From Glandiceps talaboti (taxonomy: Eukaryota; Hemichordata; Enteropneusta; Spengelidae): 64,000 nucleotides of DNA. The notes under the pieces are model-generated. The model did no database searches. It was given only the letters and a program-made list of their open reading frames with translations, and was not told the DNA's origin. Position numbers and translations under genes: made by a program. Shown piece after piece: positions 10,377 to 20,979 of this stretch. Location: the NCBI RefSeq assembly GCF_964340395.1, contig NC_135569.1, positions 19,240,957 to 19,304,956 of the forward strand, written 5' to 3'. Every line of letters begins with the position of its first letter. Positions within the stretch are counted from its first letter, which is position 1.

Positions 10377-11023
10377 AGTGAAAAAGAAGAGGTGTTACAG
10401 TAGTAATTCCACCTTGTTTAACTCCATTCTTTGAATTAAAAGAATCAGATAAACATCCATTCCATCTAACCACAAAGTCTTGATACCTGTACATGTATGC
10501 TAACATCTTAATTAAGTAAGGTTTGACCCCTTTGTCTAATAATTTATTGAAAAGAATTTATTGAAAAGAATATCATGACGAACATAATTAAACTCTTAAT
10601 AGATGCATCCATGAAAGTGATGAAAACGAGAGTATTACAACGTTTATAATGATTTAAAATTTCTTTCAGAACAAAGATTGACATATCAGTACCATACCCT
10701 GGTTTAAACCGGAACTGGTGGTCACTGGTCGACAGACAAATCTATACAGCGGTTTAGCCAAACTCTCTCAAGTAATTTAGATAATTAGATTTGTCACAAA
10801 TGTCTCCACCTGGACTTTTTGGAATTGGAACTAAAACTGTAGTCATTAATTGTTTAGGAACAACACCATGAATTAAAATAACCGAGAAACAAAGGGACAA
10901 GAGAACACAGACTCTGGAAGGGGCGTACTTCAGATGCTCAGGTGTAATACCATCAATACCCGATGATGCACCTGTTTTAAGGTTCTTAATTAAGTCACTA
11001 ATTTCTTCTTGATGCACAAACAT
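10377..11023 (-). pseudogene. LINE A reverse transcriptase, N-terminal half (frameshifted)
   Basis: 10754-11023 reads IKNLKTGASSGIDGITPEHL and LMTTVLVPIPKSPGGD, RT motifs 0-2. After a shift, about 10560-10730 reads DMSIFVLKEILNHYKRCNTL then FMDAS, the motif with the first catalytic Asp region. Several stops separate the parts, so it is inactive. Confidence 0.8.
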
Positions 11024-11042
11024 GTCATCACAGAGCTTAATA

Positions 11043-11656
11043 TCAGAAATAACAGGTGTAAAATCTATACCAGTTTTTTGTCAGAATAGTCTCATAATGG
11101 CTTTTCCACATATTTACCACCTCAGCATCACCAGAATGACCACCCACAGATGATGGAGCTGGTGTTTTACCCTTATGCATAGCTATCTCTTTCCAGTAAG
11201 CATTTGGGTCACTCTTTAACTTTTCGGCTAAGGCATTTGCACGCATTTGTTTTTCTGCCTTTTTACATAGTGCAAATTGCCTCTTGAACTGTGCTCTTGA
11301 CTTGAGCATAAGCTCAAAAAATGGACCAAATTTAGGAGACCCATAATCCTTCCAGATTAAAAAATCAGTCCAAGCTTTATCATAATGTTGTTTTACTAAA
11401 GTGTTCCAACCTTTTATAGTTTGCTTATTGGAGTTAGAAGCTTTTGGAGAGTCTTCTCTGCTGCAGACAACAAAGTCGAAATACTATCATTATAAAAAGT
11501 GTCAATCAATTCAGAGTGAGTACAGCAATGTTGGTCAGTACATGCTAGTGCGTCAACTGGAAGATAAACTTTAGAGAGAAGTCTATCACACAATACTTTA
11601 TAGTTTGCTACACTGGTGGCACAAAGAAGCTTTGTTCCAGCTAGGTTTGCAAACAT
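11043..11656 (-). pseudogene. LINE A linker between endonuclease and RT
   Basis: Two frames. 11043-11309 is rich in Lys/Arg/Ala (QFALCKKAEKQMRANALAEK, NAYWKEI), the helical linker found between EN and RT in this family. 11414-11656 lies upstream of it (SAAEKTLQKLL). A shift near 11310-11410 separates them. Confidence 0.6.
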
Positions 11657-11871
11657 TAGTTTTTTTGTGAAATACTCGGCTTGGGAAGCAGATTGGTCTT
11701 TAGGTTGAACATTACAGGAAAATGATCAGATGAAATGATATCGTAATTAATCTTAACAGAGTCAATGATACTATTAGACGATGGTGAACATATTATGTGA
11801 TCAAGCTAACTGCGGGCTAAACATGTCACTTAAATATGTAAAAGTACTAGGGGGAAGGTGTTCAATATCTG

Positions 11872-12285
11872 CAAAGGCAAAATTATTTTCTTTCACAAAA
11901 CTGTCTAAAAGTGCAAATTCATGTTGATTCCTCATCGGATCTGCATTAAAATCACCAGAAATAAGGCAACAACAAGTGCCTAACTCATTAATTGTAACTT
12001 GTAGTAAACCTAATATCCGCTGAAACTCGTCACAGTCAGAGTTTGCAGTTGGCATATACATTGAAAATTACAATATCTTGTTTATCTGACAATTGAATAT
12101 GAATACCTACAACACTGCTTTCACAGTCTAATAAGATAGGTGAATACCTACAACATCGCTTTCACAGTCTAATAAGATAGATGAAACACCATTGATATTT
12201 TTTTGCCAAAGAATACCAACACCCCTATATGGTCTAGCTACCAGGACACTGTGTGATCTATCAATGGAACTCACTCCAACTGAGG
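11872..12285. repeat. 414-bp tandem duplication, copy 1
   Basis: Exact offset of 414 bp to 12286-12699. I count about two substitutions and no indels. Each copy holds a nested short duplication of about 44 bp ending CACAGTCTAATAAGATAG. Very young event. Confidence 0.95.
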
Positions 12286-12699
12286 CAAAGGCAAAATTAT
12301 TTTCTTTCACAAAACTGTCTAAAAGTGCAAATTCATGTTGATTCCTCATCGGATCTGCATTAAAATCACCAGAAATAAGGCAACAACAAGTGCCTAGCTC
12401 ATTAATTGTAACTTGTAGTAAACCTAATATCCGCTGAAACTCGTCACAGTCAGAGTTTGCAGTTGGCATATACATTGAAAATTACAATATCTTGTTTATC
12501 TGACAATTGAATATGAATACCTACAACACTGCTTTCACAGTCTAATAAGATAGGTGAATACCTACAACATCGCTTTCACAGTCTAATAAGATAGATGAAA
12601 CACCATTGATATTTTTTCGCCAAAGAATACCAACACCCCTATATGGTCTAGCTACCAGGACACTGTGTGATCTATCAATGGAACTCACTCCAACTGAGG
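12286..12699. repeat. 414-bp tandem duplication, copy 2
   Basis: Second copy, directly abutting the first. Both end with CACTCCAACTGAGG. Confidence 0.95.
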
Positions 12700-13120
12700 T
12701 CAACTCATTATGTATCGTATTGAGAATTGATAACTTGTCTTTGTCAAAAGCCAGTATTCTTGAATCAATGAAAAGTCACAAGAGTTAAGCAAACTATTAC
12801 TAACATTGAAGGGGTCTGACACTGCGGAAGCCCAACATACAAAAGATAATTGTTTGCTATACCAATAACGTAAAATGAGAACTATAAATGATGGAATGCC
12901 CCTATAAATCAATTTTCTAAATAATGTCCAATGATTTATCCCATCAAATGCCTTTGTGGCATCTATGAAACACAAAAATACAGGTGTATTATGTCTCTTG
13001 TAAAAATCCATAATTTCTTTGAGTACAAAAATACACATATCTGTAGAGTGATTACTTTTAAATCCAAATTGTAGATCTTTGGTTTCAATTCAAGTTACAA
13101 TACATGATAAAATACACAAT
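12700..13120 (-). pseudogene. Chimeric LINE segment: RT core joined to endonuclease start
   Basis: Reading from 13120 down: an RT segment (LQFGFKSNHSTDMCIFVLKE, then PVFLCFIDATKAFDGINHW with the catalytic Phe-x-Asp-Ala, then RYWYSKQ). It runs in one open frame directly into an endonuclease N-terminal box (DFSLIQEYWLL). RT normally lies after the endonuclease, so this is a junction between two element copies in head-to-tail order. The breakpoint is at about 12800-12830. Confidence 0.75.
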
Positions 13121-13129
13121 TCCAACAAT

Positions 13130-13488
13130 TTCAAAATGGCCGTTATATTAATAAATAAATAGGCATAAATAAGGCCTATAATTATCTGCTGATGAAATGT
13201 CTTTTGACTTATCTTTCACATATGACAGTCGCTCATGCCTCCGACACTTGCTCTCGATCGGAGCGAGGCAACAACTTCAGTTTCAGATAAAACGTGGCAA
13301 AAAGGCACAAACGACTGTCAACAGTCTAACTATAACAAAATGGGTGTATAGCTCCCTTACTTACTCACATCTGATAGCTGGCCCCTCAGCAGTGTCTTTA
13401 AAGTATGAGTTACATTAAACCTATTGTAAATAGCTTATGTTAGCATAATCTAGCGGATATTGCAGTCGAGCGGTGTCAAAAGGGTTAA
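13130..13488. mobile_element. Fragment ending in a TTAA-type terminus
   Basis: Ends with GGTGTCAAAAGGG (13472-13484) and TTAA (13485-13488), resembling the GGTGGTGAAAGGG-TTAA terminus at 8917-8933 and 20390-20406. The interior differs from the other copies and is CpG-richer. It splits two copies of an RT segment (13053-13130 and 13487-13560 share ATCCAAATTGTAGAT and GATAAAATACACAATTCC). Confidence 0.45.
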
Positions 13489-13640
13489 ATCCAAATTGTA
13501 GATTACTGGTTTCAAGTTACAACACATGATAAAATACACAATTCCAACAATTTCGAAATGGTCGTTACAAATTAATGCATGCAATATGCCTATAATTATC
13601 CGATGATGTAAGATCCTTAGACTTGTCTTTCACGGTGGGA
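13487..13640 (-). pseudogene. Second copy of an RT segment
   Basis: Near-duplicate of 13053-13130 in the same orientation, carrying the LQFGF box of the LINE RT. It belongs to another copy of the same LINE family. Confidence 0.6.
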
Positions 13641-13650
13641 CAAAAAACTT

Positions 13651-14062
13651 TCATGAACCCCCAAGTGTCAAATTATTTGCTATGGCCTTAGCCTTAGTTT
13701 TACCATCATCTCTTTTACATGATTTTTTAGCATGGGTTTTCCACATGAGATCAAACAATTGGCCTGATTTAGGTCTGCCATTTACCACCCATATTTTGAT
13801 AGCCTCCCAAGCAGCATTGTGAAAGTTAAGCATATGCTCATTCCCACCAGGAAGAACATTGAAACCAGATTCATTGAACGTTGAAGATGGAATACATGTT
13901 GCTGGCAGCTGATTTACGACATGTAACGATATTCATGTAAAATGTCTGTAACCCATACAGGTGGTCACCCTTCTTATAATTCGGGTCACGACACACAAAA
14001 ACTTCACTGGGCATTTCAAGATTGTGAAATAAATGGCCAGTTAGATTCTTAGAGGTGCACAA
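13651..14062 (-). pseudogene. LINE B linker region
   Basis: Short broken frames. AAWEAIKIWVVNGRPKSGQL and WKTHAKKSCKRDDGK match in kind the linker between endonuclease and RT in the neighbouring LINE copies. 13871-14062 is less clear. Confidence 0.5.
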
Positions 14063-14095
14063 ATTATGTGGTGAAGCTTGGCTCCAATTAGAGAT

Positions 14096-14796
14096 TCAAT
14101 TGGGGTTGCACATATTGTGCAGAATAGGTTCAGCTTGAACTAAACCACCTGTTTCTATATTAACCAAAAGAGGAAATATATGATCAGAAGAAATAAAATT
14201 GTAAAGAATGCGAACATCAGATATGGCATTGCGGACCGCATGATTAGTTACAATGTGGTCTAACCAACATGTACTACCATGTGCTTCACTGATGTAAGTG
14301 AAAATATCAACACCTTTGTCAAGCATTTTTACATCAGAAATATGAAAATTATTTTCATGACAAAAGATATCAAGCTCATTGCCGAATAATGTATCCAAGT
14401 TGGAGTTGAAATCTCCAATAATAACAGCGTTAGCAGTTTCTACATCATCAATGATGTTTTTGATTTTTGCTAGATAAGAGAAATAACTAATAATTGTCAT
14501 TTGAACAAGTTGGAAGATAAACACATATAATAAACAGTTTTGCTGAAGATGTGATGATTTCTACATCAAATAGCTTAGTGGCAACTATAGATACTTTATA
14601 GTGACATTGTGTCCCAATGATTTACACCACTGATAGCAACACCACCATATGGGCATCCTACGTGAAATCCAGAACTGTTGTCAATGGCAGAAAGTCCACA
14701 AACGTTGAAGTCCCTGTGAACCCTAGAAAGTAGCAAGAATTCTGCTTTGGTCAACCAATGTTGTTGAATAAGAATGACGTCATGTCTACATGTCAC
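14096..14796 (-). pseudogene. LINE B endonuclease
   Basis: Two frames. 14596-14796: DVILIQQHWLTKAEFLLLSR then GCPYGGVAI, the N-terminal boxes. 14096-14524: ANAVIIGDFNSNLDTL, FTYISEAHGSTCWLDHIVTN and ending with SSDHIFPLLVNI, where the Ser-Asp-His is the catalytic His box. All main apurinic-endonuclease motifs are present but a frameshift near 14525-14595 separates them. The 5' end extends into the segmental duplication. Confidence 0.8.
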
Positions 14797-15439
14797 AAAT
14801 GGTTTTGACCGATAAGGATGATATTATTGTGCTACAGTTGTAGGATGTAAGCTGTAGTGTCATGGAAATAGTCAATAGAATTTACGGATGAGTATTCCAT
14901 CTGGCCATAGTGCAGGATCACAAACTTTATCAGCAAAGTCTCGCGTTGTTTCAATTAGGAAAGATTTATAGGTGTCATATTTTGTAGTGAGCTGTTCACA
15001 ATTTACAGAAATCTGACATCGCCTTTTGATGTAATATTTAAAGTCATCCGGAGTCGTTGTGGAGCAAATCTGGTGATGAAAAATTTAAATGGTGGATTTG
15101 GGTGAACAACCTTAATTGAGCATTCTTCAGCTAGCCTTGCTGCCCCAATGTTTATGATACTTGCATATGATTAAGGTTAAAGAAAATAATTGAATGTGCT
15201 AGACTCTGATATTCATCAGCTCTTAGGGGTACCAGTGTTCCCCCCTTGACAACTTCAGCACAACTTAGGATGCATTATACAGCACACAGGTGTATGTGAC
15301 CCTTAATTGATACTATTTGTACAAGACTCTGAATGAATTCCTTTTTGGAGTTGGACGCCGAGCTTTCATGCTAGATGAGAAGTCCAGGGGTATGTCACAG
15401 CTATGCCGTTGAAAGTAGAAAGAACACAGTGGGTGAGGG

Positions 15440-15512
15440 GGGTGGTATTGTAGGTGTGTGTGTGTGTATGTATGTGTGTGTGTATATGTGTATATGTATG
15501 TGTGTATTTGTT
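15440..15512. repeat. (TG)n microsatellite, copy 1
   Basis: TGTG/TATG tract, with its counterpart at 20765-20815. The surrounding 5' sequence (AAGACTCTGAATGAATTCC) is shared. Open frames here are artefacts of the repeat. Confidence 0.85.
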
Positions 15513-15764
15513 CCAACAACAGTTTATGGTATATAGTGTATACTTAGTTTCCCAAAGGGGACTATTTGAATGGGCCCTGTCCGTCATCCGTAATGTACCA
15601 TTTGTCACTCGTGCAATATCCAAATTCTTTCAATCCTAGGAACAAATATGACTAAACTCAAAAACTGTAATAAATGACACTCCATTCAAGTGTCTACCCC
15701 CTATTATAGGTACATTTCTTTGGCAACATTGACTTTTGACTATAATCACTTGCAAACACCTTGT

Positions 15765-16400
15765 AAGAAAGTGACCTTTGACCTTGACATTGAAATTCTA
15801 GGTCAATTATCAAAAGCAAGCTATTTTTTGCATATTTTGGTTCTCATAAAGTTTAATTGAATGGTGGTCATATTCGTGGTGAACAATGACAATTCTCTGC
15901 ATAACTTAAAATTTCTAGCATCTTAAGACTCCATTCAAGTGTCTAGCTCTATATTGTTAGGTGTAAATAATCTTTTGAGACCATGACCTTTGACCTTGAC
16001 TTGACATCCAGGGTCACTCATCAAAATCCAACTATTTCCTACATATCATAGATACTTGTTAGTATTGTATTTGTTTTCTGAATCACTGTACCATTGAGCA
16101 ACAAGAAATTGAAGGGCCTAAACCTTTTTTTGTCAGTTTTCAAAATCAAGCTATTTAAGACAAATTCTTTTGAGTCATGTTTACAAGTAATAGAAAATAG
16201 TATCCACAAGCGTTATTATTTTGGTATTTATACCACTTTTACCGAATGGCAATCATATTTGTGGTAATAAAATCTTGATTTACTGGAAAAACTGTAAAAC
16301 TTATAGTGTCCATTGAACTGTGTACTCCTACATAGTGATGTGTATGCTTTCTTTTCAGATATTGGCCTTTGACCTTGACATTGATCTTCAGGGTCAGTTA
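15765..16400. repeat. TGACCTT-rich repeat block, copy 1
   Basis: Three spaced clusters, near 15768-15815, 15980-16020 and 16365-16400, each read GACCTTTGACCTTGAC or close and then a downstream AGGTCA/GGGTCA. They repeat in copy 2 near 23368, 23583 and 23956, and singly near 21045 and 21808. AGGTCA half-sites spaced by 1 are bound by nuclear receptors, but function here is unproven. Confidence 0.6.
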
Positions 16401-17245
16401 TCACTTTACTTTCATATCTGACATCACAGATATTCAAATCTGTTTACAGACAAAGAAAAAGTTTTGTATAGATATTATAAACATAACTAAAGAAAAACAA
16501 TTTCAACCTATAATCAGAGAGAAATAAAGTGTTTTAGTGTGTTCTATGTCTTCAAGGAAGAATGTAGTTTGCCAGTTGCTTAGCTCGTTAGAATGAGTTT
16601 GTTAGCTTGTGCAATGATTAGTATATTTAGTTTGCTAGTTAGAGAGAATGAGTTAGTGAATGAATTGTGTAGGTAATTGTATAAATTGTATAACTCAAAA
16701 AAGTCATGCATCGAGACTCATGATAATGCATATTTATGTAAGATTTGGTAACAGTTGTAAATGCTACCACGGCATAGATAGGTTTAGATTGTAGGTAAAT
16801 TTATACAGTAGGCATAGATATGTAATATACTATACAGTAGGTATTGATATATAGCCATATAGCCATAGATAGCTTGTAGGTATACAGTAGGTATTTGTAT
16901 ATAGGCATAGATAGGTTTAGATTATAAATAATATATATATATACACAGTAGGTACTGGTATATAGGCATAGATAGGTATACAGTTGATTGATGTAGGTAT
17001 GTTCAAATATATAATATGATAGCTAGGTGTATGTCTATAGGGAATACATGTACGTATGGTAGCAACAGTGGATGATTGTGTTAGTGGGGTGGTTGTGGGG
17101 TTGGGGTGGGGGTGTTCTTTCTGCCTTCAACAGTGTAACCATGACATATTTCTGGGCTCTCATTCAGCATGTTAAGCTTGGCTGCACTTACTCCAAAAAT
17201 GGATTCATTTGGACTTCTGTGCAAATAGTGTCAGGGTCATTACAT

Positions 17246-17846
17246 CTGTGTGACACGAGTATAAAGTTGGCATCAGATTCAGATTCAGATTCAGCTAGCG
17301 TCATATTGAGAGTCAGGTTCGGCATCAGATAGCGTCAGATCTGAAGATACCCGACAGACTCAATCAAACCTGAAATAATACCGTTGAGACTACAGGGAAA
17401 GATTCTGCTTCACAACCTTTTGATGGAAGATGGAATGTCTCTGCTTGCACAATTTTTAAATTTTGAATTCAAATTTTTAAAAATTACAACATATTACATA
17501 GTTTACGTAAACTTAGCTTTTACTGACAGCATGTACATTATTGGCAAAACGTATCAACCAATGAACATACAGTGGCTGAACTTGGGGCTATCAATTTCTT
17601 GGTTGCAAGTATTTCAACTCTATTTCACATATTTTTCCCCAAATAAAAATTGTGCAAGCAGAGACATTCCAACTTCCATCAAAAGGCTGTGAAGCGGAAT
17701 CTTTCCCTGTAGTCTCAACAGTATTATTTCAGGTTTGATTGAGTCTGTCGGGTATCTTCGGATCTGACGCTGAATCTGACGCTCAATATTACGCTAGCTG
17801 AATCTGAATCTTAATCTGGCGCCAACTTTATACTCGTCTGTGTGAC
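17246..17846. mobile_element. Long-TIR DNA transposon with 9-bp target duplication
   Basis: Element 17255-17837 (583 bp) with inverted repeats of about 200 bp (17255-17457 and 17646-17837), beginning ACGAGTATAAAGTTGGC. Flanks are identical 9-mers CTGTGTGAC at 17246-17254 and 17838-17846. The paralogous site at about 24836-24848 has the sequence once, without the insert. A 9-bp duplication and long TIRs fit a Mutator-like non-autonomous element. No transposase is present; the open frame inside is incidental. Confidence 0.85.
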
Positions 17847-17894
17847 AGATATGCATCCTAAGTTGTTGTTGGGCTATTGATGGCTGGTCTATTT

Positions 17895-18205
17895 AGCCGC
17901 ATGGAGTCATGATAGGCAAATGGTTAGAGTCGCTGGTTTGGAATCTGGAGGTTGCAGGTTCTAGCCCCATCGACGCCATTTGTTTCTGAGTAGCTAAAGT
18001 CCTTTGGCAAGATTTGAACCATGACTGTGCATTAGTCAACCCAGCTGTATAATTGGGGACCTGGTAGGATAGAGGTTGCAATGTGAATGCTTTAATCCTA
18101 TGCACTTATATAGGCTGCAATGGATTGTATGCTCCCCAGGGAGTTGAGGAAGTATAGGGGGCTTCTGTGCTACTATAGATCCAGGAAGCCAGGTGTAATA
18201 ATTGA
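17895..18205 (+). mobile_element. tRNA-derived SINE
   Basis: Starts with a tRNA-like head: an A-box-like TGGTTAGAGTCGCTGG at about 17920 and a B-box-like GGTTCTAGCCC at about 17957. An unrelated body follows that includes CAGCTGTATAATTGGGGACC and GTGAATGCTTTAATCC. It has internal Pol III promoter architecture. The body segment is the same sequence that forms the 77-bp minisatellite at 42.8-44.4 kb. Confidence 0.75.
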
Positions 18206-18206
18206 C

Positions 18207-18245
18207 AAATGTGTTGATAATTTCACTTACATCAGTGAAGCTTAA
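18207..18245. other. Inverted LINE scrap at a duplication edge
   Basis: About 36 bp (GTGTTGATAATTTCACTTAC and neighbours) is the reverse complement of LINE B sequence near 14286-14325. It directly precedes the start of duplication copy 2. It marks a rearrangement breakpoint or a 5'-inversion scar. Confidence 0.6.
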
Positions 18246-18357
18246 TAACTCATAATTGTCATTTGAACAAGTTGGAAGATAAACACATATAATAAACAGT
18301 TTTGCTGAAGATGTGATGATTTCTACATCAAATAGCCTAGTGGCAACTATAGATACT

Positions 18358-18558
18358 TTATAGTGACATTGTGTCCCAATGATTTACACCACTGATAGCA
18401 ACACCACCATATGGGCATCCTACGTGAAAACCAGAACTGTTGTCAATAACAGAAAGTCTGCAAATGTTGAAGTCCCTGTGAACCCTAGAAAGTAGCAAGA
18501 GTTCTGCTTTGGTCAACCAATGTTGTTGAATAAGAATGACGTCATGTCTACATGTCAC
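18358..18558 (-). pseudogene. LINE B endonuclease start, duplicated copy
   Basis: 66 codons nearly identical to 14596-14796 (few substitutions). The rest of the endonuclease is cut off at the duplication edge. Confidence 0.8.
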
Positions 18559-18833
18559 AAATGGTTTTGACCGATAAGGATGATATTATTGTGCTACAGT
18601 TGTAGGATGTAAGCTGTAGTGTCATGGAAATAGTCAATAGAATTTACGGATGAGTATTCCATCTGGCCATAGTGCAGGATCACAAACTTTATCAGCAAAG
18701 TCTCGCGTTGTTTCAATCAGGTGTCATATTTTGTAGTGAGCTGTTCACAATTTACAGAAATCTGACATAAACTTTTGATGTTATATTTAAAGTCATCCGG
18801 AGTCGTTGTGGAGCCAATCTGGTGATGAAAAAT

Positions 18834-20406
18834 TTAACCCTTTCACCACCACTTGCCTCATGGGATTGTTTGTTCTCCACCAGCCCCCTCACTGACACAA
18901 TGTGAGAGTGAGTTTTATTTAATCAAACTGATATAAAAATACTAAAGAGTTGCTTATTTTTGAAAAATAAGGTACCGTATCATTTGAATGGAAAATAAAT
19001 TTTCTACATCATAGTTGCAGATATATACATTCAAATATCACACACACAACCGAAATATGGATTAAAGTAACAAAATATTAATAAAACAAACACTGGTTGT
19101 TTATTTATTGATATATCACAAATAAACAAAATATTTATATTACAAACAAAATTCAAAATTACAACATTTATGTTCTTGCAAAACTTCTGTATACTGACTA
19201 AATGGTCAAAATCGGCAAAGATTTGTCAAAAAATGTTATTTTCAGTCATATTAAATTTGAACGAAAATAATTAATGAAAAGGGTAAAACATACCTGAAGT
19301 CGTCGCCCCAATACCTTCAGAAAAATCAGTTTGTGTAATTATATATCATTGTTTGACAGAACAACAAAAAATTATCACCAAATTTATGCTCAAAATCAGT
19401 AAAAAAATGCCCACAAGTTGGTAGTATACGAGTCAGAATTGGGACGCCAACATGACGCTTTTTGCTGACATGCTTACCCACAAAAGCAAATATGCAGTCA
19501 GGACTTTGAAGTTACGTTGCGATAATCTGATCCTTCCATATACTGCATCCAGTTCACTCAGCCATCTCCTTGTATAAAACGTTGTATTCATAGTAAAAAT
19601 TGAGTGGAAATTTCTACGAACAGCACCTTTATTTACATTGCAAACGATGTTAGTGGAGACAGATTTTGCTTCGCTGATGTTGAAATTTGAATTTTACATT
19701 GAAAAACGCACATAAAAAATCTGATCGGAAAATCACCAATATCAAGAGTAAGTTTCCCTCCACTGACCTCTACACAGTGAGCTAATACAAATACAAGTCA
19801 TTATTGAGCCGTAACACAAAGAAATAAAACCAAAATAATCAATGATATAGCCAAAAATTACCCCTAGAACGTTAGCATGGGCATCAGCACAGTCACAAGA
19901 TTGCGTAAATTTGAACGACATTCAACAATTCAACCATAAAGTGCCATCGGCAGCTCACACGGCCTTAGCGGGAATTTGATGCTTACACACAAGTACAACG
20001 TGTTCCCATACCTAAATACTTGTATTCAACAATGTATTTCAAGTCAAATTCTGTCGAAATATCCAAAGATAGTGACATAATTTATATCGTAGACCATGTT
20101 ATGAGAGCCGTTAATTACTTCCGCCATGTTGAAATTCGATTTTGTGAGCGAAAAACGCACATAAAATTACGATCGCTCGTCATTTGGATCGTACTCCTGA
20201 TATTGTTCACTGTCATGCTTTCAAAATGGCAGTGTAGATAAACAAGGCTAATACGCATGTGTGGAACTAGTTATGGCAGCTATTTTTGTAGCAATAGCTG
20301 CTGTTTAACGGCATAATGGCGAGGTAGGTGAATGAACATTGGCGTTCCCTCGGTGGGCGCCCTAGTGCATTCCCTCATTTGAGGGAATCGGTGGTGAAAG
20401 GGTTAA
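18834..20406. mobile_element. piggyBac-like non-autonomous element with TTAA duplication
   Basis: The element spans 18838-20402 (1,565 bp). Its ends are CCCTTTCACCACC and the reverse complement GGTGGTGAAAGGG, flanked by TTAA at 18834-18837 and 20403-20406. The paralogous unoccupied site is at 15085-15088 with a single TTAA. CCCTTT termini with TTAA targets are typical of the piggyBac superfamily. The interior has no convincing transposase; a 73-codon frame at 20020-20241 is not recognised. Related remnants lie at 7616-8933 and possibly 13130-13488. Confidence 0.9.
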
Positions 20407-20979
20407 ATGGTGGATTTGGGCGAACAACCTGACCTTAATCGAGCATTCTTCACTTAGCTTTGCTGTCCCAATGTTTATGATACTTGCATATGATTAAAGC
20501 TAACAAGAAAATAATTGTGCTCTCTGATATTCATCAGCTTAGGGGTACCAGTGTTCCCCCTTGACAACTTCAGCACAACTTAGGATGCATTATACAGCAC
20601 ACAGGTGTATGTGACCCTTAATTGATACTATTTGTACAAGACTCTGAATGAATTCCTTTTTGGAGTTGGGCGCCGAGCTTTCATGCTAGATGAGAATTCG
20701 GAGGTTATCATAGTTATCACCATTGAAAGTAGAGAGAACACAGTGGGTGGGGGGTGGTATTGTAGGTGTGTGTGTGTGTATGTATGTATGTGTGTATATA
20801 CGTGTGTGTATGTGTTCCAACAACAGTTTATGGTATATTTATATAGTGTATACTTAGCTTCCGAAGGGGGACTATTTGAGTGGGTCCTGTCCGTCATCCG
20901 TAATGTACCATTTGTTACTCATGCAATATCCAAATTCTTTCAGTCCTAGGAACAAAGATGACTTAACTCAAAAACTGTA

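Larger units (their letters stand above)
9569..12810 (-). mobile_element. Nearly full-length, decayed LINE (LINE A)
   Basis: Read from 12810 down: apurinic-type endonuclease, linker, RT and C-terminal region, ending in a simple tail of ATAATG/AAT units at about 9569-9590. The endonuclease part carries a 414-bp internal tandem duplication. Reading frames are broken by many stops and shifts. The order endonuclease-RT is that of Jockey/I/CR1-type elements; I would place it near the I or Nimb group but cannot confirm this. Confidence 0.75.
11801..12810 (-). pseudogene. LINE A endonuclease with internal duplication
   Basis: The endonuclease core MYMPTANSDCDEFQRILGLL followed by ISGDFNADP appears twice (at about 12061 and 12475), because 11872-12285 and 12286-12699 are tandem copies. 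Gly-Asp-Phe-Asn is the metal/DNA-binding box of apurinic-type endonucleases. Upstream, RPYRGVGILW and DFSLIQEYWL represent the N-terminal boxes. The duplication disrupts the fold, so this copy cannot be functional. Confidence 0.85.
14490..17870. repeat. Segmental duplication, copy 1
   Basis: Matches 18252-24878 in direct orientation with interruptions. The match covers the 5' part of LINE B, a (TG)n tract, blocks of TGACCTT repeats and a long AT-rich stretch with GATAGGT-type motifs. Copy 1 lacks the 1,565-bp TTAA element and about 2.3 kb present at 20980-23330, and has its own 583-bp insertion at 17255. Confidence 0.9.

Noticed and set aside
17384-17692. 102-codon frame inside the long-TIR element
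   Set aside because: Lies partly in the inverted arms and is palindrome-derived; no transposase features.
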